Origin: Evansella sp. LMS18
Lineage (GTDB): Bacteria; Bacillota; Bacilli; Bacillales; Salisediminibacteriaceae
Direction of reading: 5' to 3'
Length of the DNA stretch: 64,000 nt
Assembly (NCBI RefSeq): GCF_024362785.1
Contig: NZ_CP093301.1
Coordinates: 620,001-684,000 of the forward strand
Shown here: positions 38,313 through 47,126 of the stretch, piece after piece
How positions within the stretch are numbered: position 1 is the first letter of the stretch
Layout of the letters: each line of letters begins with the position of its first letter
Notes under the pieces: generated by a model
Databases searched by the model: none
What the model saw: only the letters and a program-made list of their open reading frames with translations
Told to the model about the DNA's origin: nothing
Made by a program: the position numbers and the translations under genes

Positions 38313-38975
38313 TTAAAAACGACTGTTTTCGAGGTGGTCTCTTAAAGACCGTACAGCCGCGTCTTCGTCTTTATCTATGAGTCCCTGAAAAATAGCCCGA
38401 TGTTCAAGAATTGCATTTTCCGGCCGGCCTTCCCGGGACAAGGATTCCTTTAAAGCGACCTTACTGTATTCAACCAGAGGGCGCCACATATTCAGCATCA
38501 GCCTGTTCTGGCTTGATTCTACAAGGGTCTTGTGAAATAAATAATCCTCTTCTACTGGCAGAATCCCGCCGGACCATTTTTCAGCAGATGTTTCCAGAAG
38601 CTGTTCCAGTTTTGCCAGCTGCTCTGCCGTAATCCGTCTGCAGGCCAGTCTTACTGCCTCTACTTCAATGATTCTCCGGGTTTCGGTAACATCCTTTCTT
38701 GCCCCTTCGTCCCTCAAAAAAAAGCTAGCCAGTATCTCAGTCAGTTTGTGTCCGCCGGAGCGCCTGATAAAGGTCCCTTCCCCTTTTCTCGTTTCAATCA
38801 GATCAAGCAGCTCCAATGCACGTAATGCTTCACGCACGGAAGACCTCCCAGCGTTCAGCCGGTCTGCCAGTTCTCTTTCCGATGGGAGCTTATCCCCTGG
38901 CAGTAATTCATCTTCATGAATAATAGCGTTAATTTCTTTTAAAATATTCAGGTATACTTTGCTTTTCTCACTCAT
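38313..38975 (-). CDS. FadR/GntR-family regulator (FCD domain)
   Basis: 220 residues from the ATG at 38975 (MSEKSKVYLNILKEI). The winged helix has the GntR signature LLPGDKLPSERELADRLNAGRSSVREALRAL. The FCD effector domain follows (about 85-215), with conserved metal-ligand-type residues in VEEDYLFHKTL and ILEHRAIFQGL. FCD regulators bind small carboxylates. It lies between malic enzyme and accD, about 117 bases after malic enzyme, so control of that enzyme is plausible. The ligand cannot be named from sequence. Confidence 0.9.
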   Translation of the reverse strand: MSEKSKVYLNILKEINAIIHEDELLPGDKLPSERELADRLNAGRSSVREALRALELLDLIETRKGEGTFIRRSGGHKLTEILASFFLRDEGARKDVTETRRIIEVEAVRLACRRITAEQLAKLEQLLETSAEKWSGGILPVEEDYLFHKTLVESSQNRLMLNMWRPLVEYSKVALKESLSREGRPENAILEHRAIFQGLIDKDEDAAVRSLRDHLENSRF

Positions 38976-39020
38976 TATGGCACCTGCCTTATTTTCCCTT
39001 GCTAACGCAGGCACTGCACC

Positions 39021-39040
39021 AGCCGGCCCGAAAGCCGGCT
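39021..39040 (-). other. Hairpin between malic enzyme and the FadR-like gene
   Basis: AGCCGGC/GCCGGCT with a 6-base loop and no U tract. It may slow decay or partly terminate the malic enzyme transcript before the regulator gene. Confidence 0.5.
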
Positions 39041-39092
39041 GTACAGCAGTCCTCAGCCCCCTGGCCAGTCCGGCAGGAAGCAGTAAAAATAA

Positions 39093-40331
39093 TTATTCTC
39101 CTTCGATCATAGTAAGCTGCCGCGTTTTTTCAGCTACTGCTTCCGGATCCACTTTCCTGCGTGCTACACCTGTTTCCATAGCCGCCCTTGCCACGCTCTT
39201 TGCAACAGCTGGCGCCACCCTTGTATCAAACGGGCCTGGAATGACATAATCAGCGTTTAAATCATTTTCGTTAATCAACTCTGCTATTGCGTGAACAGCA
39301 GCTACTTTCATTTCCTCGTTTATATGCGTCGCATAAACATCGAGAGCCCCGCGGAAAATCCCAGGAAAAGCAAGTACATTATTTACCTGGTTAGGGAAGT
39401 CAGAACGACCTGTCCCAATAACACTTGCTCCCGCTTCTTTTGCATCTTCAGGCATGATTTCCGGTACCGGGTTTGCCATAGCAAAAATAATCGGGTCCGG
39501 ATTCATGCTCTCCACCATTTCTTTAGTGAGTGCACCTGCTACGGAAACTCCCACAAAAACATCTGTATCTTTTATTACTTCAGCCAGGCTGCCCTGTTTT
39601 CTTTCTCTGTTCGTCACTTTTGCAAGCTCATCTTTCAAGTCATTCATTCCATGTGTACGGCCTTCATAAATTGCCCCTTTTGAGTCACAGAGAATAAAGT
39701 CTTTACAACCCATGCTTTTCAGAAGCTTAATAATCGCGATACCGGCTGCTCCGGCTCCGTTAACGACAACCTTTATTTCCTGCATGGATTTCCCTGTGAT
39801 TTTCAGGGCATTTAGCAGTCCTGCGGCTGTTACAATAGCAGTACCGTGCTGGTCATCGTGGAAAACAGGAATGTTCATTTCCTTTTTCAGCCGTTCTTCA
39901 ATTTCAAAACATTTCGGAGCTGCGATATCCTCCAGGTTAATTCCTCCAAAGGTAGGCTCCATCAGCTTTACTGTGTTAACTATTTGGTCAACATCATTTG
40001 TGTTCAGGCAAATCGGAAAAGCGTCCACGCCTGCAAATGATTTAAACAGAACGGCTTTTCCTTCCATTACCGGCATTGCTGCTTCGGGTCCGATATTTCC
40101 CAGCCCGAGAACGGCTGTCCCGTCTGAGACTACACCGACCATATTCCCTTTTACTGTATATTCGTATACGGACTGAGGGTCATCGAAAATCTCTTTACAA
40201 GGTTCAGCGACACCAGGGGAATAAGCTAAAGATAAATCTTTTGAATTCCGTACTGCTACCTTTGCAGTTGTTTCGAGCTTGCCCTTTTTTACCCGGTGCA
40301 TATGTAGTGCTTCTTCACGTAATGTTGCCAC
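39093..40331 (-). CDS. ytsJ: NAD(P)-dependent malic enzyme (YtsJ type)
   Basis: 412 residues from the GTG at 40331 (MATLREEALHMHRVKKGKL), 9 bases after AAGGAG; a TTG three codons earlier touches that site. Short two-domain malic enzyme: SKDLSLAYSPGVAEPC and GNMVGVVSDGTAVLGLGNIG, catalytic lysine in MEGKAVLFK, metal site in FHDDQHGTA, and a dinucleotide fold at VVNGAGAAGIAI. It converts malate to pyruvate; YtsJ of B. subtilis is the main NADPH-producing form. A FadR-type operator lies in its leader. Confidence 0.96.
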   Translation of the reverse strand: MATLREEALHMHRVKKGKLETTAKVAVRNSKDLSLAYSPGVAEPCKEIFDDPQSVYEYTVKGNMVGVVSDGTAVLGLGNIGPEAAMPVMEGKAVLFKSFAGVDAFPICLNTNDVDQIVNTVKLMEPTFGGINLEDIAAPKCFEIEERLKKEMNIPVFHDDQHGTAIVTAAGLLNALKITGKSMQEIKVVVNGAGAAGIAIIKLLKSMGCKDFILCDSKGAIYEGRTHGMNDLKDELAKVTNRERKQGSLAEVIKDTDVFVGVSVAGALTKEMVESMNPDPIIFAMANPVPEIMPEDAKEAGASVIGTGRSDFPNQVNNVLAFPGIFRGALDVYATHINEEMKVAAVHAIAELINENDLNADYVIPGPFDTRVAPAVAKSVARAAMETGVARRKVDPEAVAEKTRQLTMIEGE

Positions 40332-40526
40332 TCTGTTCAACTCCTTATTGTGTTAGCTTCTTTTTATTCATAGCGATTTTCCGTACTGAATAATTCTTAA
40401 CCTTCAGTAATAAAGATGCAGGGCGGCTGCCCTGGAAGAAGGGAAAGCCGCCGGAGCATGTCTTTACAAGAACGTAATGAAACCCCGTTTTATTCAGTAG
40501 TAAATGCTGTTAATAAAAGCATTGCC

Positions 40527-40558
40527 AGTGGTCTGACCACTTTACTCTAAATATTATA
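40527..40558 (-). promoter_or_regulatory. Promoter -10 with FadR-type operator upstream of malic enzyme
   Basis: AGTGGTCTGACCACT (40527-40541) is a perfect palindrome with 7-base arms around one base and the TGGTxxxACCA core of FadR/PdhR-like GntR regulators. It follows a TATAAT -10 (minus strand, 40553-40558) by 11 bases, so a bound repressor would block initiation. A good -35 is not evident. Confidence 0.6.
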
Positions 40559-40574
40559 ACAAATTAACAGCTCT

Positions 40575-43500
40575 TTACATAGTTTGTCGTTTCAAATAAA
40601 CATTTTTTTGTCCTAAAATGCCTTTAAGAGCATTCAGGAGCTTTTCGCTGTCGGTAACATTCCACATTTCCGACAGATGCAGCGCCTTATTGGTCCTTTC
40701 ATAAAAGAGGATGACCGGGACCTCTCCCGGGGCATCCTGCAGGAGGCTCTTCAGCCGGTCAAGATGTTCTTTTTTTTCATAAACAGCAGGAATCTTCAAG
40801 TAAAGCACGGGCTTTTTTTCCTGCTCTTTTTTCTTTTTCAAAGCAGAAACAGCAGTACATTTATCAAGAATAAATTTCACGTCTCCCTGATGGTCCTGTA
40901 ATGTTCCTTCTAGAAAAAGGAGTTCGCCCTTCTGCAGCTTATGCCGGTGTTCCCTGAACGCTGAAGGAAATACCGTGATGTCTATTTCCCCTGTTTCATC
41001 CGACATTTTCATAAACGCCATTTGTTCTTTCTTTTTTGTCTGTATTATCCTTACTTCTTCCGCCATTCCGGCAATCCTTATCTTATCGTTTTTCCAAGTC
41101 CCTTCTTTAGCATCAATAATGGTTACCCTGCTGTATTGTGAAAGGATTGGGAGTTCAGCTTCTATAGGGTGTCCGGAAGCATAAAACCCAAGCACCTGCT
41201 TTTCAAAGTTCAGTTTATCCTTATCAGATAACGGGGGCACATTTATATATTCCGGCTCCTTTTTTTCTTCATAGAACAGAGCTGTCTGGCCACCCTCCTT
41301 GATTTCCCGCTGTTTTTCTCCATATTCTATCGCATCATCAGCAGAAGCAAGAAGCTGTGCCCTGTCCGCCAGCAGGCTGTCGAGAGCCCCTGCCGCAATC
41401 AGCGCCTCCAGGGACCTCTTAGGAAGGATCCTTGGGGGAATCCTTTCACATAAATCAAAGAGGCTTGTAAAAGGGCGCTTTTTCCTTTCCTTAATTATCT
41501 CCTGAACAGATTGAACACCGACGTTTTTTATAGCTGCAAGACCTATCCATATTTCTCCGTCCTTTACCGAAAACTGGCCTTCACTGTTAGATATGGAAGG
41601 AGGATGGACGGTTACCCCCTGTTGCTTTGCTTCTGCGATATATTCCGCCAGCTTGTCCTGATGATGTATGACTGTTCCCATCAGGCCGGCCATAAACTCC
41701 AGCGGGTAGTTTGCTTTTAAATAAGCAAGGTAATAAGCAATGATGCTGTAAGCTACCGCGTGGCTCCTGTTGAAACCATAATTGGCAAAACGGAGAATCA
41801 TTTTGTACATCTCTGCCGCTTCTTCCGGCGAGAAACCTTTTCCAATGGCCCCTTCCGTAAAACGGGCACGTGTTTCTTCCAGGTCTTTTTGTTTCTTCTT
41901 TCCTACAGCTCGTCGGAGAATATCTGCTTCCCCAAGGGAAAAACCAGCCATTTCCGCAGCAATCTGCATTATTTGTTCCTGATAAATAAGCACCCCGTAT
42001 GTTGGTTCAAGTATTGGTTCCAGAGCAGGATGAGGGTAGGATACCTGTTCTTTACCATGCTTTCTTTTTATATACGTAGGAATATTTTCCATTGGGCCTG
42101 GGCGGTAAAGCGCGTTAACAGCAACGATATCTTCAAATTCGGTAGGTTTTAACTTACGCAGGACATTTTTCATGCCGGAAGATTCGAGCTGGAAAACACC
42201 ATTCGTTTCTCCCCTGCCGAGTAATTTGAAAGTGTCCGGATCATTGAAAGGGAGCTGCTTAAGACGTACCGTCTCGCCACGATTTAACTGCACCATTTTT
42301 ATTACTCGCTCAAGAAAGCTCAAATTTCTGAGGCCGAGAAAATCCATTTTCAGAAGTCCCAGCTCCTCAAGGTCCCCCATGGGAAACTGGGTAAGGGACA
42401 TACCTTCATGCCCTTCCTGGAGAGGGACTGTATCAGTAAGAGGCTGGCTGCTCATTACGATTCCGGCTGCGTGGACTGACGAATGTCTCGGCAGGCCCTC
42501 AATATCGCCGGCTATGCGGAACAGTTCTTTCAGCTCATCACTTTCTCCAATCATCCTGCGTAAAGCCTGGGACTCTTCCACTGCAGCATTGAGTTTCAGG
42601 TTCGGGCGGGAAGGCATATTTTTGGCGACTTTGTCGATGGTTCCTGAATCGACGCCAAGCACCCTCCCTGCATCCCTGATGGCAGCTTTTGCAGCAAGTG
42701 TACCGAATGTAATTATCTGGGCAACATGATTTTTCCCATACTTTTCTTTTACATAACGGATTACTTCGTCCCTCCGGTTATCCGGAAAATCAATATCAAT
42801 ATCAGGCATGGAAACACGTTCCGGATTCAGGAATCGCTCAAAGAGGAGTCCATATTTAAGAGGGTCCACATCAGTGATTTTCAAAACATAGGCTGTGAGT
42901 GAGCCAGCGGCAGATCCTCGCCCAGGACCGGTAAGGATACCTTGTCTGTGTGCGTAATCCATGAAATCCGCCACAATAAGGAAATAGTCGTTATACCCCA
43001 TTTGGCCGATTACTTTCAGCTCAAAATCTAGTCTTTGCCAGACTTCTTCTGCAGGCTGGCCAAAGCGCTCAACGACCCCTTTTTCACATTGTTCCCGGAG
43101 ATATTCCCCCGCTGTTTTTCCTTCAGGCAACGGGAACTCCAGAAGAACAGAACGCCCGAGCTCAGGCTCAGCGGTACAGCGTAAAGCAATTCTTTCCGTC
43201 TCCTTCACTGCTTCCGGCCATGCCTTGAAAAGGTCCTCCATCTCTTCCGGGGATTTCAGGTAATACTCTGCAGAGGACATTTCATCAGGGAGCTCATCGA
43301 GTTTCAGCCCTAATCTCACAGACTGAATAACCTTATGGGCATCCGCCTGTTCAGGTGTAAGAAAATGTACATGATTGCTGGCTACTACAGGGACTTCTTC
43401 TTCACGAACCCACCGGGAAATCTTGTGAAGTTTTTCTCTTTCCTCCGGGCGCCAGTGGTTCTGGATTTCAAGAAATACATTTTCTTTTTGGTATGTGTGC

Positions 43501-43973
43501 TGGAGCCACTTAAAATGCTTCCGGGCTTTTTCACTTTCCCCTTCAGCGATAAACCTCTGTACTGCTCCTTCCTCAAACGGAACGATTGCAATAATCCCCT
43601 TATTTAACTCCTGCATTTCAGAGACTGTAATATACGGACCATGCCTTCCTTGTTTCTCATGAGCTTTCGTTGTAAGCTTCAGTATCGACTTATAGCCTTC
43701 ATTATTTTCAGCCAGAAAGGTAATCCGGCTCGTGATTTTTTCAGTGGCAGAGGGATGGTCAGCTGCATATGCTAATTCAACACCCAGCACTGGGTGGATA
43801 CCATGTTTTCTGCATGCTTTCCAGAAAGGTATTATTCCATACATTGCATCGATATCTGTCAGTGCTAAAGCTTTATATCCGAGAGCTTTTGCCCGGGATG
43901 CAAGGTCATCTAGTTTCGCTGCGCTTCTTAACAGACTGAACTCACTGTGTATATGTAAATGAACGAAAGACAT
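40575..43973 (-). CDS. dnaE: DNA polymerase III alpha subunit DnaE
   Basis: 1132 residues. PHP domain at the start (VHLHIHSEFSLL), polymerase core with GPGRGSAAGSL and the catalytic PDIDIDF triad, helix-hairpin-helix around 790-850, and an OB domain with KMSDETGEIDITVFPS near 1000. In bacilli DnaE extends RNA primers before handing over to PolC. Its stop lies beside the malic enzyme promoter. The ATG has an AGGGACTGCT-type site. Confidence 0.98.
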   Translation of the reverse strand: MSFVHLHIHSEFSLLRSAAKLDDLASRAKALGYKALALTDIDAMYGIIPFWKACRKHGIHPVLGVELAYAADHPSATEKITSRITFLAENNEGYKSILKLTTKAHEKQGRHGPYITVSEMQELNKGIIAIVPFEEGAVQRFIAEGESEKARKHFKWLQHTYQKENVFLEIQNHWRPEEREKLHKISRWVREEEVPVVASNHVHFLTPEQADAHKVIQSVRLGLKLDELPDEMSSAEYYLKSPEEMEDLFKAWPEAVKETERIALRCTAEPELGRSVLLEFPLPEGKTAGEYLREQCEKGVVERFGQPAEEVWQRLDFELKVIGQMGYNDYFLIVADFMDYAHRQGILTGPGRGSAAGSLTAYVLKITDVDPLKYGLLFERFLNPERVSMPDIDIDFPDNRRDEVIRYVKEKYGKNHVAQIITFGTLAAKAAIRDAGRVLGVDSGTIDKVAKNMPSRPNLKLNAAVEESQALRRMIGESDELKELFRIAGDIEGLPRHSSVHAAGIVMSSQPLTDTVPLQEGHEGMSLTQFPMGDLEELGLLKMDFLGLRNLSFLERVIKMVQLNRGETVRLKQLPFNDPDTFKLLGRGETNGVFQLESSGMKNVLRKLKPTEFEDIVAVNALYRPGPMENIPTYIKRKHGKEQVSYPHPALEPILEPTYGVLIYQEQIMQIAAEMAGFSLGEADILRRAVGKKKQKDLEETRARFTEGAIGKGFSPEEAAEMYKMILRFANYGFNRSHAVAYSIIAYYLAYLKANYPLEFMAGLMGTVIHHQDKLAEYIAEAKQQGVTVHPPSISNSEGQFSVKDGEIWIGLAAIKNVGVQSVQEIIKERKKRPFTSLFDLCERIPPRILPKRSLEALIAAGALDSLLADRAQLLASADDAIEYGEKQREIKEGGQTALFYEEKKEPEYINVPPLSDKDKLNFEKQVLGFYASGHPIEAELPILSQYSRVTIIDAKEGTWKNDKIRIAGMAEEVRIIQTKKKEQMAFMKMSDETGEIDITVFPSAFREHRHKLQKGELLFLEGTLQDHQGDVKFILDKCTAVSALKKKKEQEKKPVLYLKIPAVYEKKEHLDRLKSLLQDAPGEVPVILFYERTNKALHLSEMWNVTDSEKLLNALKGILGQKNVYLKRQTM

Positions 43974-44252
43974 AGCAGTCCCTCCTTTTGTTTAAAAACA
44001 TCTATATACTAATTTTACCTGTCTTTTAAGTGTAACGGAAACATTTGTTCTTTTCATCCCTAATCAAGATCTAATTTGCTGGCAGCTGATTCAGGAGAAA
44101 AATGCTTCTGTTCAGACCAGTCCGGGCCTATTCATTCTGGTTATAACATTCCCAAAAATTCAACGATCTGAAAAACTCCTGCTCACTCCGCATAACTCGC
44201 TCCTGTTGTCCATAAAAATGTACAAAGGGCGAGCATGGAAGGAGGAGCTGTT

Positions 44253-44579
44253 TTGGACAAAGATTTTCTTGCAACGCTTGTAATCGATTATTTTGTAGCC
44301 TTAGGGGTTATTATCGGCGGCAGCATTATCGGGGGTATCGGCGCCTATTTAATCGGCAAGCCCCCGTTGTCAATTATGTACGACCTGGCTTCCAGCTTAA
44401 AAATATGGGCGCTTGTAGCGGCAATTGGCGGGACATTTGATGCGATCTCCAGCCTTGAACGGGGGATATTTGAAGGAACACATACGGACATTTTCAAAAC
44501 GATTATGATGATTTTTATCGCTCTGTGCGGAGCCCATACCGGCACCCTGCTGATCCAGTGGATAACACAGGAGGGCTAA
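44253..44579 (+). CDS. ytrH: Sporulation membrane protein YtrH
   Basis: 108 residues from TTG at 44253, which follows GGAAGGAGG by 7 bases and gives MDKDFLATLVIDYF. An ATG six codons earlier sits on that site and is rejected. Three membrane segments with GVIIGGSIIGGIGAYL, KIWALVAAIGGTFD and HTGTLLIQWI, the YtrH pattern. Homologues are made in the mother cell under sigma-E, but no convincing sigma-E promoter was identified here. It is followed after one base by ytrI. Confidence 0.93.
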   Translation: MDKDFLATLVIDYFVALGVIIGGSIIGGIGAYLIGKPPLSIMYDLASSLKIWALVAAIGGTFDAISSLERGIFEGTHTDIFKTIMMIFIALCGAHTGTLLIQWITQEG

Positions 44580-44580
44580 T

Positions 44581-45084
44581 ATGAGAGTTCCGCCGCTTTA
44601 TAACGATAAAAGCTGGCAGCGTTTTTTTGCAGGTCTTGCAATAGGTATAATTTTTGGCTGGCTCTTTTTTCTGTATCATTTCGGGCTTGTGCACGAGAAA
44701 CTAGTCCTGGAAATCAACAGGCAAAAGACAACAATTGAGCATCAGGAACAAACCATCGAAGTGCTGAGAAAAGACCAGGATGAAATAAACGAGCAAAATC
44801 AAAAGCAGTTAACCGTCCAGGATATTCATATTTCCTTTGTAAATGAAAAAGATGTGAAACTCAGTGAGCTCACTTATCATGAATTAAAGGGAGCTGTAGA
44901 AGGAGAACTGGAAGTAGTAAGGAATAAAGATATTGACACAATTGCCGGTTCCAAAGATTTTCTCCTGAAAACGGTGGAAAACAAAATATTTATTATCGGT
45001 GAAAAAAGATATCAGCTAAAGGTGGAGCAGCTGATATTATATACTGCACTGGAAATGTATTTACGAATCACACCGGCTGAGTAA
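44581..45084 (+). CDS. ytrI: Sporulation membrane protein YtrI
   Basis: 167 residues: one N-terminal membrane segment (about 14-33, FFAGLAIGIIFGWLFFLYHF), then a coiled coil (about 38-75, KTTIEHQEQTIEVLRKDQDE), and a small beta-rich C-terminal domain. This layout and its position after ytrH match YtrI. Its start is one base after the ytrH stop, with a GGAGG site inside ytrH, so the two genes are co-translated. Probably acts at the forespore membrane. Confidence 0.92.
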   Translation: MRVPPLYNDKSWQRFFAGLAIGIIFGWLFFLYHFGLVHEKLVLEINRQKTTIEHQEQTIEVLRKDQDEINEQNQKQLTVQDIHISFVNEKDVKLSELTYHELKGAVEGELEVVRNKDIDTIAGSKDFLLKTVENKIFIIGEKRYQLKVEQLILYTALEMYLRITPAE

Positions 45085-45349
45085 AATTACGCTGGCTGAA
45101 AAGCAAAATTGTGATATTTTTTTGAACACTGATGCTATTTTTTCCATTTCAGGTTTTCATAGGGTATAATATAATCAGGGGAGGAAGCGCTTAAAAATAA
45201 ACCACCTCGTTTATTTTCGGCAAATTACCTCACATCCGTTTACTTACTCCAGATTTTTTAATCATTATAAATGACACTTTAAGGGCCTCCTGCCTTACTA
45301 TCCAGGACCGCCACACGAATCTAAATAATGAATAAAGGAGGAAGAAATT
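45085..45349 (+). other. Intergenic region with -10-like TATAAT and an A/T hairpin
   Basis: TATAAT at 45165-45170 could serve the small gene that follows, but no -35 is convincing. A perfect hairpin AAAATAAAC/GTTTATTTT at 45194-45217 exposes CACCTC in its 6-base loop, which is complementary to a Shine-Dalgarno sequence. Nothing else was recognised. Confidence 0.45.
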
Positions 45350-45538
45350 ATGAAAGTCATGAGCCGCAGCCAGCTGGCAAGGGAAAAGGTGCAGTCCATC
45401 CAGGCAGGTTTTTCTGCATACGCAGAGACGAGGGAAGTATCCGAGCTCATAAAAAAAGAACTGAGAACATTGGGAATTGAAGTCATAGAAGATACAAACA
45501 GCATGGGATCCTGGTTTATACCAAAAGAAAGAGCGTGA
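45350..45538 (+). CDS. Small protein of unknown function (62 residues)
   Basis: 62 residues with an excellent GGAGG site 8 bases before the ATG. Helical N-terminal half (SRSQLAREKVQSIQAGFS), then VSELIKKELRTLGIEVIED and a hydrophobic C-terminal SMGSWFIPKE. No signal peptide, membrane segment or cysteine. A small gene occupies a similar place near ytrHI in B. subtilis (possibly ytzJ), but I cannot confirm that they are homologous. Its terminator appears to be split by the IS element that follows. Confidence 0.7.
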   Translation: MKVMSRSQLAREKVQSIQAGFSAYAETREVSELIKKELRTLGIEVIEDTNSMGSWFIPKERA

Positions 45539-45642
45539 CCGTAAAGTAAACTGTACCCTGTGTAGTAGACACAATTAAAAAAGTCTGCTGCACAGGGTCT
45601 TTTTATGTACAATAGATTAAAAAATGGTGCGGGAGAGAGAGT

Positions 45643-46059
45643 ATGAGTAAAAAGTTATTTTCAGAAAAAGAGATCGAATTATTAGCTAAAAATCCATATG
45701 TAAAATCAGTAAGCCCTAAAGGTATTACTTATTCAGACGAGTTTAAGGAGTACTTTATAACTCAAAATGAGCAGGGGAAGTTTCCAAGAGAGATATGTAA
45801 AGAATGTGGGTTTGATACGGAGGTATTAGGAATCAAGCGGATCGAGTCTTCTGGCAAAAGGTGGCGAGAAGCTTATCGCAAGCACGGGATTCTTGGACTC
45901 CGTGACACAAGGCCAGGAAACTCAGGCAGACCTAGGGAAAGAGAGCTCTCCATTGAAGAGAAATATGCAATGTTAGAGGCAGAAACTAACCTTTTGAAAG
46001 CAGAGAACGAGCTATTAAAAAAGATACGGTTCGCCGAAAGGGGGATGAAGAAAAAATAA
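45643..46059 (+). CDS. IS3-family transposase OrfA
   Basis: 138 residues with an N-terminal helix-turn-helix (about 25-85) and a C-terminal leucine zipper (about 100-130, EEKYAMLEAETNLLKAENEL), as in IS3 OrfA. It binds the element ends. Near its end the message has A AAA AAG (46017-46023), with AAA and AAG as in-frame codons. Slipping back one base there joins OrfA residue 127 to the orfB frame, predicting an OrfAB protein of about 444 residues. Confidence 0.93.
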   Translation: MSKKLFSEKEIELLAKNPYVKSVSPKGITYSDEFKEYFITQNEQGKFPREICKECGFDTEVLGIKRIESSGKRWREAYRKHGILGLRDTRPGNSGRPRERELSIEEKYAMLEAETNLLKAENELLKKIRFAERGMKKK

Positions 46060-46124
46060 AGTTACCTGCTCACCAGAAGTTCAACCTTATTCATTCTGTT
46101 ATCAAGAAATTCAATCTAACCGGA

Positions 46125-46976
46125 ATGGTTTCCCACCTCTGTGAAGTAGCTGGTGTGTCCCGTCAGGGTTACTATAACTACTTTTCTGCTAAACAAGTTG
46201 AAAGAAGGAAGGATCGGGAAATAAAGGATGAAGACCTCCGGGACCTGGTTTTAAAAGCATACAATTTCAAGAACCGTAAGAAAGGGGCTCGCCAAATTAA
46301 GATGGTATTGGCAGGTCAGTTTGGTGTTGTTTTCAACCTCAAACGAATCAGAAGAATCATGAAGAAGTATGGAATTGAGAGTCCTTTCAGGAGAGCGAAT
46401 CCCTATAAGCGTATCATGAAGGCTACCCAGGAGCACAAGGTGGTCCCGAACCTGCTTAACAGGGAGTTCAAACAAGGAGTCCCCTACAAGGTCCTCCTTA
46501 CGGATATTACCTACCTATATTTCGGAAAGGCAAAAAGGGCTTATTTATCCACCATTATTGACGCTTCCTCCAACGAAGTCTTAGCTCATCAGGTCTCTGA
46601 TCGGGTTACTCTTGATATCGCTACGGATACCCTTAAGAAGTTAAAGAATAACAGGAGAATCAAACTGGATAAAGAAGCCTACATCCACTCTGATCAGGGA
46701 GGTCATTATACCAGTCCTGTTTATCAAAAACTGGTGAAAAAATTCGAATTGGGACAATCCATGTCTAGGAGAGGGAACTGTTGGGACAACGCCCCACAGG
46801 AATCATTCTTTGGTCATTTTAAGGACCTGGCTGATATAAAATCATGTGAAACTTTAGAAGAGCTTAAACAAGAAGTAAAAGGTGCCATCCACTACTACAA
46901 TCACTACAGATATCAATGGAATATGAAAAAGATGACCCCTGTTCAATACAGAGATCATCTTCTTAAAGTGGCCTAG
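46125..46976 (+). CDS. IS3-family transposase OrfB (DDE integrase core)
   Basis: 283 residues from the first ATG; the frame is open back to the frameshift site at 46023. An HTH_21-type region (about 45-100) is followed by the rve core with the DDE triad: D in LLTDITYLYF, D in IHSDQGGHY and E in NAPQESFFGHFK, the IS3 spacing. As in the family, the active enzyme should be the frameshifted OrfAB fusion. Confidence 0.95.
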   Translation: MVSHLCEVAGVSRQGYYNYFSAKQVERRKDREIKDEDLRDLVLKAYNFKNRKKGARQIKMVLAGQFGVVFNLKRIRRIMKKYGIESPFRRANPYKRIMKATQEHKVVPNLLNREFKQGVPYKVLLTDITYLYFGKAKRAYLSTIIDASSNEVLAHQVSDRVTLDIATDTLKKLKNNRRIKLDKEAYIHSDQGGHYTSPVYQKLVKKFELGQSMSRRGNCWDNAPQESFFGHFKDLADIKSCETLEELKQEVKGAIHYYNHYRYQWNMKKMTPVQYRDHLLKVA

Positions 46977-47015
46977 CTTTTTTTAAATGTCCTTTACAAA
47001 GGGTACAGATTAAAG

Positions 47016-47034
47016 ACGGTCCCGCCCTTTTTTT
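47016..47034 (+). terminator. Right half of a terminator split by the IS element
   Basis: ACGGTCCCGC (47016-47025) followed by CCTTTTTTT pairs at 9 of 10 positions with GCGTGACCGT (45533-45542), which overlaps the stop of the 62-residue gene. Joining the flanks restores a hairpin with a 17-base loop and a U tract. The IS thus sits in the loop of that gene's terminator. Confidence 0.7.
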
Positions 47035-47126
47035 GTTTGTGTGCGATGGTTGAGACAGGTAGCGCTGGAATGTCTGACATGCATGAACTCTTGAAAATTT
47101 AGGGGTTCGTTGAAGTATTCTGGAGT

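Larger units (their letters stand above)
45552..47007 (+). mobile_element. IS3-family insertion sequence (1456 bp)
   Basis: The ends are imperfect inverted repeats: left TGTACCCTGTGTAGTAGACA, right (read inward) TGTACCCTTTGTAAAGGACA. The two overlapping frames are orfA and orfB, with an A AAA AAG slippery site at 46017-46023 in the correct phase for -1 frameshifting. No target duplication is visible: left flank AGTAAAC, right flank GATTAAA. The element is complete, so it may be functional. Confidence 0.93.

Noticed and set aside
46977-47007. Target-site duplication of the IS3 element
   Set aside because: Left flank AGTAAAC and right flank GATTAAA share no 3-4 base direct repeat at the ends, even when the ends are shifted by one or two bases.
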